From Nocardioides nitrophenolicus (GTDB taxonomy: Bacteria > Actinomycetota > Actinomycetes > Propionibacteriales > Nocardioidaceae): a stretch of DNA of 64,000 nt. The stretch lies in the NCBI RefSeq assembly GCF_016907515.1, contig NZ_JAFBBY010000001.1:5084001-5148000 (forward strand), read 5' to 3'. A model generated the notes under the pieces. The model worked only from the letters and a program-made list of their open reading frames with translations, was not told where the DNA came from and did not search any database. Shown piece by piece: positions 8,542 through 17,799 of the stretch. A program made the translations under genes and the position numbers. The first letter of the stretch is position 1. Every line of letters begins with the position of its first letter.

Positions 8542-10503
8542 ATGGACGACCAGGGCCTGCTGCTCGCGTACGAGAGGATGATGGTCGTACGGCGGATGGA
8601 GGAGCGGATCTCCGCGCTCTACGCCGCCGACGCCATCCCCGGCTTCGTGCACACGTCCATCGGACAGGAGGCCTGCGCGGTCGGCGCCCTGCTGCACGCC
8701 CGGCCGACGGACGTGATCACCTCCACCCACCGTGGCCACGGCCACGTGCTCGCCAAGGGCCTGGAGCCGCGCCGGGTGCTTGCGGAGCTGATGGGCAAGG
8801 AGACCGGGGCCTGCCGCGGACGCGGGGGCTCGATGCACGTCGCCGACCCTTCGCTCGGCATCTTCGGCGCCAACGGCATCGTGGGGGCGGGGCTGCCCAT
8901 CGGGGTCGGCGCTGCCCACGCGCTGCGGGTGCGGGGACAAGGCGACCTCGTCGTGAGCTTCTTCGGAGACGGTGCAGTCGCGACGGGGGCCTTCCACGAG
9001 TCGGTCAATCTCGCCGCGCTCTGGCGGCTGCCGATGGTCTTCTTCTGCGAGAACAACGGATACTCCGAGTTCTCGCGTGCGGATGACCAGCACCCGGTGC
9101 CAGTGCGCGACCGCGCGGCGGCGTACGGGATCGAGGCGGTACGCCTCGACGGGTCCGACGTCGAGGCGGTGGCCGCCGGCATGCGGGAGGTGTTCGAGAC
9201 GGTGCGCGCCGGCCGGGGGCCGGTGCTCGTGGAGGCGACGACGGTGCGGGTCCATGGCCACTACGAGGGCGACCCCCAGCGCTACCGCGACGCCGCGGCG
9301 ATGGCGGCCGAGGTCGCCGCTGCGGATCCGCTGACCCTCGCCCGCGCGCGGCTCGTCGCGCGCGCGGTCCCCGCCCAGGAGATCGAGGCGACCGAGGCGC
9401 GGGCGCTGGCCGTCGTCGACGATGCGGAGGCGTTCGCACGCACGTCGGCCGAGCCGTCGGCCGAGACCGCACTCGACCACGCGTACGCGCCGCGCCGCGT
9501 CCTGCCGGAGCCCGGCCCGTTGCCCGAGGACCGCCCCGTGATGTCCCAGTCACGAGTGGTGCGACAGGCCCTCGACGACGCACTCGAGGCGAGCTCCGAG
9601 GTCTTCCTCGCCGGAATCGACGTCGCCGGGGGAAACGTCTTCGGTGTCACCCGCGGCCTCGCCCAGGCCCATCCCGGCCGGGTGCTCGACACGCCGATCT
9701 CGGAGACCGCGATCATGGGACTCGGCGTGGGTTCGGCGATGGCGGGCATGCGGCCCGTGGTCGAGCTCATGTACGTCGACTTCCTGGGAGTCTGCCTCGA
9801 CCAGCTGATGAACCAGGCGGCCAAGCTGCGGCTGATGACCGGCGGGGCCGTCAGCGTGCCGATGGTGGTACGGACCCAGTTCGGCTCGGGACGCTCCTCG
9901 GGAAGTCAGCACTCGCAGAGCCTCGAGGCACTGCTGGCCCACATCCCGGGGCTCACGGTGGTGATGCCGAGCTCGGGCACCGAGGCCTACGGTCTGCTCC
10001 GCTCGGCGATCGACGACGACAACCCGGTCGTCTTCCTCGAGCATCGACTGATCTACGAGCGGAAGTCGCCGTTGCCGCCGCCCGACTACCGGATCCCGCT
10101 CGGCCGGGCTCGGATCGCTCGCCCCGGTCGCGATGTCACGGTGGTCGCGTGGTCCCGGATGGTCGCACACGCGGTCGAGGCCGCGGAGCTGCTGGCGAGC
10201 GAGGGAATCGACGTCGAGGTGGTCGACCTGCGCTCCATCGTGCCGCTCGACCGGGACACGATCCTCGACTCCTTCGCCCGGACCAACCGGATGGTGATCG
10301 CCCAGGAGGCGGTCGTCGACTTCGGCGTGGGAGCCGAGATAGCCGCGCTCGCGGTCGACGCCGGGTTCTGGTCACTCGACGCCCCCGTCGTGCGCGTCGG
10401 GGCAGCGTATGCGCCGGCGCCGTACGCCCCCGCCCTGGAGCGGGAGTGGGGAGCGGGGGTCGACGACATCGTCGTCGCCGTCCGCAGGGTGACGGCATGC
10501 TGA
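8542..10503 (+). CDS. fused E1 alpha-beta thiamine-dependent dehydrogenase/acyl-transferring enzyme
   Basis: A 653-residue protein joining both E1 subunits of a 2-oxoacid or acetoin dehydrogenase. The alpha half (about 1-320) has the thiamine diphosphate motif, with GDG at 142-144 and ENNGYSEF about 28 residues later, and RGRGGSMH. The beta half begins near residue 334 (SRVVRQALDDAL) and has ETAIMGLGVGSAMAG plus the C-terminal transketolase-like domain. In the full complexes E1 decarboxylates a 2-oxoacid and hands the acyl group to lipoyl-E2. No E2, E3 or lipoyl domain is encoded nearby, so the partner is elsewhere or the reaction differs. GGAGG precedes the ATG. The stop overlaps the next start (ATGCTGA). 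Confidence 0.9.
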   Translation: MDDQGLLLAYERMMVVRRMEERISALYAADAIPGFVHTSIGQEACAVGALLHARPTDVITSTHRGHGHVLAKGLEPRRVLAELMGKETGACRGRGGSMHVADPSLGIFGANGIVGAGLPIGVGAAHALRVRGQGDLVVSFFGDGAVATGAFHESVNLAALWRLPMVFFCENNGYSEFSRADDQHPVPVRDRAAAYGIEAVRLDGSDVEAVAAGMREVFETVRAGRGPVLVEATTVRVHGHYEGDPQRYRDAAAMAAEVAAADPLTLARARLVARAVPAQEIEATEARALAVVDDAEAFARTSAEPSAETALDHAYAPRRVLPEPGPLPEDRPVMSQSRVVRQALDDALEASSEVFLAGIDVAGGNVFGVTRGLAQAHPGRVLDTPISETAIMGLGVGSAMAGMRPVVELMYVDFLGVCLDQLMNQAAKLRLMTGGAVSVPMVVRTQFGSGRSSGSQHSQSLEALLAHIPGLTVVMPSSGTEAYGLLRSAIDDDNPVVFLEHRLIYERKSPLPPPDYRIPLGRARIARPGRDVTVVAWSRMVAHAVEAAELLASEGIDVEVVDLRSIVPLDRDTILDSFARTNRMVIAQEAVVDFGVGAEIAALAVDAGFWSLDAPVVRVGAAYAPAPYAPALEREWGAGVDDIVVAVRRVTAC

Positions 10504-12080
10504 CGGCCACCCGGCCGCACCAGAATGCGGCGCAGGTCCCCGGCCGATCGCTCGGGGACGTCGTGCGCGCGGCTGCGCTCGCCGCGCCCTCGCGGATCGC
10601 GGTCGTCGACGGAGGCACCAGGCTGACCTGGTCCGCGCTGGTCGACCGCGCGACGACGGTCGCGGGAGCACTGACCGAGCTCGGCGTCCGGCGGGGGGAC
10701 GCCGTCGTCCTGCAGCTGCCCAACTGGTGGGAGACCGTGGTCGTGACCTGGGGGGTGTGGCTCGCCGGAGGCGTCGTCGTGCCCGTCGTGCCGATCTACC
10801 GGGCACGCGAGCTGGGCTTCATCGTCGACCAGGTCGACCCTGCGGCGATCGTCGCCGCCGGTGAGCACCGCGGTCATCGACACGCCGACGAGCTGCGCGC
10901 GCTCATGCGGGAGACGGGGCGGCCGACGCCCGTCGTCTCCGTACGTGCCACGGACTCGGATCCATTGCGTCTCGAGACGCTCCGGTCCGCCCCGGTCCAA
11001 CCGGAGCGGCTGGCGCCGGACGACGTCGCTCTGGTGCTGTACACCTCGGGCACCACCTCGGCGCCGAAGGGGGTCTTGCACACGCATCGCACGCTGTTGG
11101 CGGAGAGCGCGAGCATGACTCGGGCGTGCGGGCTCACGGCCGAGGACCGCGTCTTCATGCCGTCCCCGCTGAGCCATGTCACGGGCCTGAGCTATGCGAT
11201 CGTGCTGCCCGCCGACCTACGCGCGTCAGCCGTGCTTCTCGACCGCTGGAGCGCCGACGACGCGGTGGCCGTCGTCGAGCGTGAGTCCTGCACCTTCGCC
11301 GTCAGCGCGACGCCGTTCCTGCGCGGGCTCGCGGAGGTCTATGCGGCCCGCGGGACTCCGGCGAGCCTGCGGATCTTCGTGTGCGGCGGCGCGGACATCC
11401 CGCCCGAGCTCGTTCGTCGAGCCCGGGCCGTGATGGGCACGGCGGTGGTGCGCACCTATGGGTCCACGGAGCTGCCCACGGTGGCGATGGCCGATCCCTT
11501 CGGAGACGTCGACGCGGCGGCCGACGGCGAGGGCGCCGCGATCGGCGACAACCAGATGACCGTCCGCTCGGACGAGGACGGCACCGAGGAGCTGTTGGTG
11601 CGCGGCCCGGAGCTCTTCGTCGGCTACGTCGACAGCCGCCTGAACGCCGACGCCTTCACCGCCGACGGATGGTTCCGCACCGGCGACACCGCGACGATCT
11701 CGGCGGACGGCGTGCTCCGCATCGCGGGCCGGATCAAGGACATCATCAACCGCGGCGGGGAGAAGTACAGCGCCGCCGAGGTGGAGTGGGCGCTGCTCGA
11801 GCATCCGCACGTCGCGGAGGTCGCGGTCGTCCGCTACCCCGACGAGGCACTGGGGGAGCGCGCGTGCGCGTTCGTGGTCCCCACCCCGGGCGAGCGGCCC
11901 ACCCTGGCCACGCTGCGCGACCACCTGGTCGCGTCGGGATATGCGGTGCAGAAGGCTCCCGAACGGCTCGAGCTTGTCGACAGGCTGCCGCGCACGCCCA
12001 GCGGCAAGATCCAGAAGTTCCGACTCGAGGAAGGACTACGCTTGCGGCCCGTGCGAGACGAAGGGGAGTCCCCGACATGA
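10497..12080 (+). CDS. acyl-CoA ligase (class I adenylate-forming enzyme)
   Basis: A 527-residue AMP-forming synthetase that would activate a carboxylic acid as acyl-AMP and then acyl-CoA. The core motifs are in order: YTSGTTSAPKG (P-loop, about 182-192), YGSTE (about 321), GWFRTGD (about 391), GRIKDIINRGGEKYS hinge and PRTPSGKIQK with the C-terminal catalytic lysine. Similarity of pattern is to medium-chain/cyclohexanecarboxylate CoA ligases, but the acid is not predictable. The start overlaps the E1 stop and the stop overlaps the regulator start (ATGA), so the three genes form one translationally coupled operon. Confidence 0.92.
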   Translation: MLTATRPHQNAAQVPGRSLGDVVRAAALAAPSRIAVVDGGTRLTWSALVDRATTVAGALTELGVRRGDAVVLQLPNWWETVVVTWGVWLAGGVVVPVVPIYRARELGFIVDQVDPAAIVAAGEHRGHRHADELRALMRETGRPTPVVSVRATDSDPLRLETLRSAPVQPERLAPDDVALVLYTSGTTSAPKGVLHTHRTLLAESASMTRACGLTAEDRVFMPSPLSHVTGLSYAIVLPADLRASAVLLDRWSADDAVAVVERESCTFAVSATPFLRGLAEVYAARGTPASLRIFVCGGADIPPELVRRARAVMGTAVVRTYGSTELPTVAMADPFGDVDAAADGEGAAIGDNQMTVRSDEDGTEELLVRGPELFVGYVDSRLNADAFTADGWFRTGDTATISADGVLRIAGRIKDIINRGGEKYSAAEVEWALLEHPHVAEVAVVRYPDEALGERACAFVVPTPGERPTLATLRDHLVASGYAVQKAPERLELVDRLPRTPSGKIQKFRLEEGLRLRPVRDEGESPT

Positions 12081-12736
12081 CCGACGACGCCGCGTCGGAC
12101 GACGCGACCAGCAACGGGACCCCCAGGGCGAGCCGGCGTCGTGCCGCCGCCGGCGGGTTGGGCGCCTCGGTCGGTCAGAACGTCCGCGCCGAGCGGAAGC
12201 GGCAGGGAATCTCGGTGCGTGAGCTCGCTCGTCGGCTCGGGGTATCGGCATCCTTCCTGTCGCAGTTCGAGCTCGGCCAGAGCAAGGCAGCGGTCAACAC
12301 GCTGTTCGCGATCGCGTCCGAGCTCAACCTCTCGCTCGACGAGCTGCTCGGCAGCAGCGTCGAGGCGCCCCGGCCGAGCTCCGAACGGCGACCCGCGCTC
12401 TCCGACAAGGACGGCGCGGCCGAGTTCGCGGAGTACCTGACCCTGCAGAACGGGGTGCGCTGGAAGCGGCTCGCCGACACGCCGCCCGACCATCACGTGC
12501 AGTTCCTGCTCACCGAGTACGAGCCGGGAGCCGACTCCGCGCCCGGCGACGCGCCTCAGCGGCACCCTGGCGACGACTACGGCTACGTCCTCGAGGGCAC
12601 GCTCACGATCGAGGTCGACGGCACCACCCGCACCTTGGGCGCGGGGGAGTCGATCCACCTGCGCGGCGACGTGCCGCACCGGCTCCACAACCTGTCCGAC
12701 GAGCTGGTGCGCGCCATCTGGTTCGTCGTCAGCTGA
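12077..12736 (+). CDS. XRE-family regulator with C-terminal cupin domain
   Basis: A 219-residue transcription regulator. After a disordered, charged N-terminus comes a helix-turn-helix of the XRE type (about 35-90: RQGISVRELARRLGVSASFLSQFELGQS). A cupin fold follows (about 140-215), with HPGDDYGYVLEGTLTIEVDG and the GESIHLRGDVPHRLHN block that usually supplies metal- or ligand-binding histidines. Such proteins sense a small molecule through the cupin and control adjacent catabolic operons. Its position as the last gene of the rightward operon suggests autoregulation through the AGTGTC/GACACT sites at 8373-8479. That link is inference. Confidence 0.9.
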   Translation: MTDDAASDDATSNGTPRASRRRAAAGGLGASVGQNVRAERKRQGISVRELARRLGVSASFLSQFELGQSKAAVNTLFAIASELNLSLDELLGSSVEAPRPSSERRPALSDKDGAAEFAEYLTLQNGVRWKRLADTPPDHHVQFLLTEYEPGADSAPGDAPQRHPGDDYGYVLEGTLTIEVDGTTRTLGAGESIHLRGDVPHRLHNLSDELVRAIWFVVS

Positions 12737-12764
12737 CGCTGGTCTGTCGTCCGGCTTCGAAGGG

Positions 12765-13141
12765 GGACGGGCTGGCCATAAGCCGGGTTCTGTCCCTCGT
12801 CTCCGAGGGGGCGACCATCCATCTAGGGCTGCCGTTGCCGACAGCCTCGAGCGACCTACCCGCACACTCGGACGAGCCGCCCTCGAACGTGTGCTGTCTG
12901 GTCTTGCTCCGGGTGGGGTTTGCCGAGCTGCGCCGGTCACCCGGCGCACTGGTGGGCTCTTGCCCCACCGTTTCACCCTTACCCCGCCCACGAGGGGCGA
13001 GGCGGTCTGTTCTCTGTGGCACTGTCCCGCGGGTCACCCCGGGTGGGTGTTACCCACCACCCTGCTCTGTGGAGCCCGGACTTTCCTCGGGATCCGACGC
13101 CTCGCGGCGATGGATCACGCGGTCGCCCGGCCAGCCCGTCC
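12765..13141 (-). ncRNA. rnpB: RNase P RNA (bacterial type A)
   Basis: The catalytic RNA of RNase P, which matures tRNA 5' ends. Read on the minus strand, the conserved 5' block GAGGAAAGTCCGGGCTCC lies at 13088-13071 and the conserved 3' block GACAGAACCCGGCTTAT at 12794-12778. The ends are set by helix P1: thirteen bases at 12765-12777 pair perfectly with 13129-13141. The length of about 377 bases fits actinobacterial type A RNAs. Its exact transcript ends may differ by a few bases. Protein frames crossing it on either strand are not genes. Confidence 0.95.
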
Positions 13142-13148
13142 GTCGCCC

Positions 13149-13154
13149 ACTCTA
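13149..13154 (-). promoter_or_regulatory. -10 element of rnpB
   Basis: TAGAGT on the minus strand, seven bases before the predicted 5' end of the RNase P RNA. Confidence 0.5.
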
Positions 13155-13190
13155 GGGAACAACGGGCCTCGCGGGACAGTTGAGGGACAC

Positions 13191-13613
13191 ATGAACGAGA
13201 TGCCCGAGATCAAGGTGCTGCCGCCCGTTCTCTTCCCGGGCACGACCGCACGTCACGAGGCGGCGTACCGCACCGCCCACGACTTCCTGTCCCGCCGGGC
13301 GCCGCGCGAGGCGCTCCAGGTGCTGGAGCCGGCGCTGGAGCAGGAGCCGGACAACCGGGGGCTGCGCTCGCTGCGGGCGTGGGCGTACCTGATGCGCGCC
13401 CAGCTGCAGAAGGCGGCCGACGAGCTGACCGGGCTGGTGGCCGAGGACCCGGCCGACGCGTGGAGCCGGCATGCGCTGGGGCGCGCGCTGGAGCGCCAGG
13501 CGAGGTACGACGACGCGCTCCCGCACCTGCGGCTGGCCGCGGCGATGACGGGCGACCCCGAGCACGAGTACGACGTGCTGCGGGTCGAGCGGCTGGCGGG
13601 TCGGCTGCAGTAG
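13191..13613 (+). CDS. TPR-repeat protein
   Basis: A 140-residue cytoplasmic protein made largely of tetratricopeptide-like helix pairs. ALQVLEPALEQEPDNRGLRSLRAWAY is followed by DELTGLVAEDPADAWSRHALGRALE and DDALPHLRLAAAM, spaced about 34 residues apart. TPR arrays mediate protein-protein contacts; no partner is evident. The ATG at 13191, with TGAGGGA upstream, is preferred because any longer frame would overlap the RNase P RNA gene. The stop codon is part of the -10 element of the next gene. Confidence 0.85.
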   Translation: MNEMPEIKVLPPVLFPGTTARHEAAYRTAHDFLSRRAPREALQVLEPALEQEPDNRGLRSLRAWAYLMRAQLQKAADELTGLVAEDPADAWSRHALGRALERQARYDDALPHLRLAAAMTGDPEHEYDVLRVERLAGRLQ

Positions 13614-13616
13614 ATT
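13611..13616 (+). promoter_or_regulatory. -10 element of leaderless small gene
   Basis: TAGATT, six bases before the ATG at 13623. Its first three bases are the TAG stop codon of the preceding TPR gene. Confidence 0.5.
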
Positions 13617-13622
13617 CGGGAC

Positions 13623-13817
13623 ATGGCGAGTGACGGCGAGTACTGGTTCTGCCTGACCCACCACCAGGTCGAGGGCGTCGAGGGCTGTCCCAACAAGGAC
13701 CGGCTCGGTCCCTACCCCACGCAGGCCGAGGCCGCGCGGGCGCTGGAGAAGGCCGCGGAGCGCACCGAGGCCTGGGACGAGGACCCGGCCTGGAACGACG
13801 ACGTCGAGGACAAGTAG
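13623..13817 (+). CDS. small conserved actinobacterial protein, unknown function
   Basis: A 64-residue acidic protein. It has WFCLTHHQVEG and a second cysteine in GCPNKDRLGPY, giving a Cys-His-His-Cys set that could bind metal, followed by a charged helix (AEAARALEKAAERTEAW). I recognise the general sequence pattern as a small conserved protein of high-GC actinobacteria but know of no function. It appears to have its own leaderless promoter and lies five bases before the next membrane-protein gene. Confidence 0.75.
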   Translation: MASDGEYWFCLTHHQVEGVEGCPNKDRLGPYPTQAEAARALEKAAERTEAWDEDPAWNDDVEDK

Positions 13818-13821
13818 TCCC

Positions 13822-14133
13822 TTGGCGTTCGCCCGGCGCCGCCGGATCCGTCCGGTGGCGATCGACCCTGCCACCGGACGGCGGATCTCTCCGTGGCCGT
13901 TCGTCGGCCTGGTCCTGCTGGTCTCGTCCTTCTTCCTCTACGCCGCCTCGGGCCTGCTCGCGCCGGCCTGGGCGGTCGTGGTCCTGCTGCTGACCTGGCT
14001 GGTCATGCTCGTGCTCTGCTTCGTGTGGTGGACGCCCCACCCGAAGCGCACGGTGTGGCTGGGGATCGCCTCGTTCGTGTGGTGGTGGGTCGCCGTCACG
14101 GCGGGCGGGATCCTGCTGGACTGGAACGCCTAG
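13822..14133 (+). CDS. small membrane protein, unknown function
   Basis: A 103-residue protein with a basic N-terminus (ARRRRIRP) and three predicted membrane helices: about 27-45 (PFVGLVLLVSSFFLYAAS), 49-70 (PAWAVVVLLLTWLVMLVLCF) and 80-98 (WLGIASFVWWWVAVTAGGI). The start is uncertain: the TTG at 13822 follows the previous stop by four bases and has no strong ribosome site; GTG at 13855 is an alternative. No catalytic motif is seen. Confidence 0.65.
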   Translation: MAFARRRRIRPVAIDPATGRRISPWPFVGLVLLVSSFFLYAASGLLAPAWAVVVLLLTWLVMLVLCFVWWTPHPKRTVWLGIASFVWWWVAVTAGGILLDWNA

Positions 14134-14136
14134 GCC

Positions 14137-14142
14137 TAGACT
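14137..14142 (+). promoter_or_regulatory. -10 element of leader ORF
   Basis: TAGACT, seven bases before the ATG at 14150, the same geometry as other leaderless genes in this window. Confidence 0.5.
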
Positions 14143-14149
14143 CGCGCCC

Positions 14150-14170
14150 ATGACCTCCCGGGACCACTAG
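14150..14170 (+). CDS. six-codon leader ORF (MTSRDH) upstream of MFS gene
   Basis: ATG ACC TCC CGG GAC CAC TAG begins seven bases after a TAGACT -10 element, so it would be translated from a leaderless transcript. Its stop is followed eight bases later by a perfect hairpin, then by the Shine-Dalgarno site of the MFS gene. This layout is like a translational attenuator. No regulatory class with this peptide is known to me. Confidence 0.4.
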   Translation: MTSRDH

Positions 14171-14178
14171 GGCGTCGC

Positions 14179-14202
14179 CGCGGCCGGCTCGCGCCGGCCG
14201 CG
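14179..14202 (+). promoter_or_regulatory. GC-only hairpin between leader ORF and MFS gene
   Basis: A perfect ten-pair stem (14179-14188 with 14193-14202) and a TCGC loop. No T-run follows. It could act as an attenuator, a weak terminator or an mRNA-stability element. Confidence 0.5.
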
Positions 14203-14244
14203 TGCTCAGCGACCCCTCGTTCCCGTCCTTCCCGGAGGAATCCC

Positions 14245-15480
14245 ATGTCCGGCGTCACCGACGCCGGGAGCACCCGCCTGCTTCTCGCCGGCCCCGCGGT
14301 CGCGCGCACCTTCGCGTGCGCGCTGCTCGGCCGGCTGGCGTACGGCGTGCTCCCGCTCTGCTTCCTGTTCACCGTCCGCGACGCGACCGGCTCGTTCGCA
14401 CTCGCGGCCGCCTGCTCGGCGACCCTCGGGCTCGCCACCCTGGTCATGCCCGTCCAGGCCCGGCTGCTCGACCGCCTCGGCCAGCACCGGGTGCTCCCCG
14501 TCGCCAGCCTGTGCTGGTCGTCCCTGCTCGTGGTCGCGGTCGCCCTGGCCCGGGGCGAGCACCCGGCCGCCCTCTGGCTCGGCCTCTCGCTCCTGCTCGG
14601 GGTCAGCGGGCCGCTGCTCGGGCCGTCGATGCGCGCGCAGTGGCGCGAGATCGCCCCCGAGGGAGCACAGCGGCGCCGCGCCTACGCGCTCGACTCGGTC
14701 GGTGAGGAGTCCCTCTACCTCGTCGGGCCGATCCTCGCGGGTGGCGTGCTGGCCCTCGGTCCGGCGTGGGGCGGCCTGCTCCTCGCGGCGGGTCTGGTCG
14801 GGTGCGGCACCCTCGCGCTGGTCCTCTCGCCGTACCGGCCACCGGCGAGCGGGACCGGCGCCGTGCCGGTCGCCGGGCGGACCGGCCCGGCCGGGCTCGG
14901 GTCCGGGCTGGCCGGCCTGGTCCTCACCCTGGTGCTCTTCGGCGCCGGCAGCGCCGCGACCTTCGTCGGCATCGCCGCCCTGGCCGACCGGGCCGGGCGG
15001 CCCGGTCTCGCCGGCCCGGTCGAGGCCGCGCTCGCCGCCGGAGCCGTCACCGGCGGCCTGCTCTGGGCCCGCCACGGCCGCACCCGGCCCGCCGCCCCCG
15101 TCCTCGCCGCACTCCTCGCGGGACTCGCCGTCACCCAGGGCGTGGTCGCTCTCGCCGGCGGGCTGCTGGTCGCGGCGCTCGTGCTCGCGCTCGGCGGGCT
15201 CGCCACCTCGCCGATCCTCGTGGTCGCCTACGCGGTCGTCGACGAGCGGGTCCCGCCCGGTCGGCGTACCGAGGCGTCGACGTGGGTCAACGTCGGCGTC
15301 AACAGCGGCAGCGCGCTCGGCACCGCCGTCGCCGGCCTGCTCGCCGGCGGGGGAGGAGGCCTGCCGTTCGTGCTCGCGGCCGGGCTCTCCGTAGGCGCTG
15401 CCGGGGCGGCGCTGGCGTGGGGCAGGATGTCCCCATGGCCATCCACATCACCGACGACGCCGCCGCCGACGAGCTCCTGA
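14245..15480 (+). CDS. MFS transporter
   Basis: A 411-residue polytopic membrane protein with about 12 hydrophobic segments and the two-halves layout of the major facilitator superfamily. RLLDRLGQHRVLP between helices 2 and 3 corresponds to the MFS loop motif G-x-x-x-D-R-x-G-R-R, in degenerate form. The centre (GPLLGPSMRAQWREIAP) resembles helix 5 and its following loop in drug/metabolite exporters. GGAGGA at 14235-14240 sets the ATG. The last 46 bases overlap the start of the HhH-GPD gene in another frame. The substrate is unknown; the preceding mini-ORF and hairpin suggest control by a metabolite or by translation state. Confidence 0.88.
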   Translation: MSGVTDAGSTRLLLAGPAVARTFACALLGRLAYGVLPLCFLFTVRDATGSFALAAACSATLGLATLVMPVQARLLDRLGQHRVLPVASLCWSSLLVVAVALARGEHPAALWLGLSLLLGVSGPLLGPSMRAQWREIAPEGAQRRRAYALDSVGEESLYLVGPILAGGVLALGPAWGGLLLAAGLVGCGTLALVLSPYRPPASGTGAVPVAGRTGPAGLGSGLAGLVLTLVLFGAGSAATFVGIAALADRAGRPGLAGPVEAALAAGAVTGGLLWARHGRTRPAAPVLAALLAGLAVTQGVVALAGGLLVAALVLALGGLATSPILVVAYAVVDERVPPGRRTEASTWVNVGVNSGSALGTAVAGLLAGGGGGLPFVLAAGLSVGAAGAALAWGRMSPWPSTSPTTPPPTSS

Positions 15481-16028
15481 CGGACAACCCGTTCGCGCTG
15501 CTGGTGGGGATGATGCTCGACCAGCAGTACCCCATGGAGCACGCCTTCCTGGGCCCGCAGAAGGTCCTCGGCCGGTTCGGCAGCTTCGATCCCGCGGCGA
15601 TCGCGGCTGCCGACCCGGAGGAGTTCGCGGCGTTGTGCTCGACGACCCCGGCGATCCACCGGTTCCCGGGGTCGATGGCGGCGCGGCTGCAGGAGCTGGC
15701 CCGCATCGTCGTGGAGCAGTACGACGGCGACGCCTCGCGGCTGTGGACCGAGGCGGCCGACGGCAAGGACCTGCTCAAGCGGATCCAGGCGCTGCCCGGG
15801 TTCGGCGCGCAGAAGGCGAAGATCTTCACGGCGCTGGTGGCCAAGCAGCTCGACGTCCGCCCGGCCGGGTGGGAGAAGGCGGCGGGCGACTACGCGCTCG
15901 ACGGCTTCCGCTCGGTGGCCGACGTGGTGGACCCGGTGTCGCTGCAGAAGGTGCGCGACTACAAGAAGGCGGCCAAGGCGACCGAGCGAGCGGTCAGCGC
16001 CGAGCGAGGAACGAGCTCAGGGCGATGA
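15435..16028 (+). CDS. uncharacterised HhH-GPD family protein
   Basis: A 197-residue protein of the actinobacterial uncharacterised HhH-GPD type. The N-terminal half has NPFALLVGMMLDQQYPMEHAF, the helical core that precedes the hairpin-helix-hairpin in base-excision glycosylases. The DNA-binding hairpin is LPGFGAQKAKIF (about 120-131). The catalytic Lys and Asp are less clear than in endonuclease III, and there is no 4Fe-4S cysteine cluster, so any DNA-repair role is inference. The ATG at 15435 lies inside the MFS gene. The last residues (VSAERGTSSGR) come from a GAGCGAG-type repeat that seems to have extended or replaced the original C-terminus. Confidence 0.8.
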   Translation: MAIHITDDAAADELLTDNPFALLVGMMLDQQYPMEHAFLGPQKVLGRFGSFDPAAIAAADPEEFAALCSTTPAIHRFPGSMAARLQELARIVVEQYDGDASRLWTEAADGKDLLKRIQALPGFGAQKAKIFTALVAKQLDVRPAGWEKAAGDYALDGFRSVADVVDPVSLQKVRDYKKAAKATERAVSAERGTSSGR

Positions 16029-16100
16029 GCCGCGAGCGAGGGAGCCAGGCGAGCGCAGCGAGCCTAGGCCAAGGCCAAGGCGGACGCGTAGCGCAGCCGG
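15988..16100. repeat. GAGCGA/GCGAGC short repeat cluster
   Basis: Repeated GAGCGAG, GCGAGC and GCAGCGAGC units span the end of the HhH-GPD gene and the gap before the sigma-factor gene, ending with two GGCCAA copies near 16071-16082. This resembles short dispersed repeats of high-GC actinobacteria. The rest of the 16029-16248 gap shows no gene. Confidence 0.5.
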
Positions 16101-16248
16101 CTTCCTGAACGCCGGCTGAGCCGCCGCTGAACGGGTCCTGAACGCCCCGATGCGCGAAGGTCTGGGACCCCCGTGGCAGAATGGCAGAGCGGTCTTGACG
16201 CCTCCGGTCTTTGCCGCGCCCTTGAACCGTCAGCATCGAGAGGTGTTC

Positions 16249-17688
<1,440 letters not shown>

Positions 17689-17702
17689 GCCGCGTCCTGA
17701 TC

Positions 17703-17728
17703 GACCCCGCCGGGTGACCGGCGGGGTC
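17703..17728 (+). terminator. terminator of sigma-factor gene
   Basis: A perfect 11-pair stem (17703-17713 with 17718-17728) and a GTGA loop, 15 bases after the stop. Only a short GTTCC follows, so it is of the high-GC type without a long T-run. Confidence 0.75.
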
Positions 17729-17757
17729 GTTCCGCATCTGCGGGGCGAAAAAGGCAC

Positions 17758-17785
17758 GAGGCCCCGAGCGGGTGCTCGGGGCCTC
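17758..17785 (-). terminator. terminator of the DUF7455 gene
   Basis: A perfect 12-pair stem (17758-17769 with 17774-17785). On the minus strand it is followed by GTGCC and five T residues, a canonical intrinsic terminator placed 15 bases after the minus-strand gene. Confidence 0.85.
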
Positions 17786-17799
17786 GGCTGAGGTCGGAC

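Noticed and set aside
12891..13190. N-terminal extension of the TPR protein into upstream sequence
   Set aside because: It overlaps the RNase P RNA gene and lacks a ribosome site; the ATG at 13191 is better.
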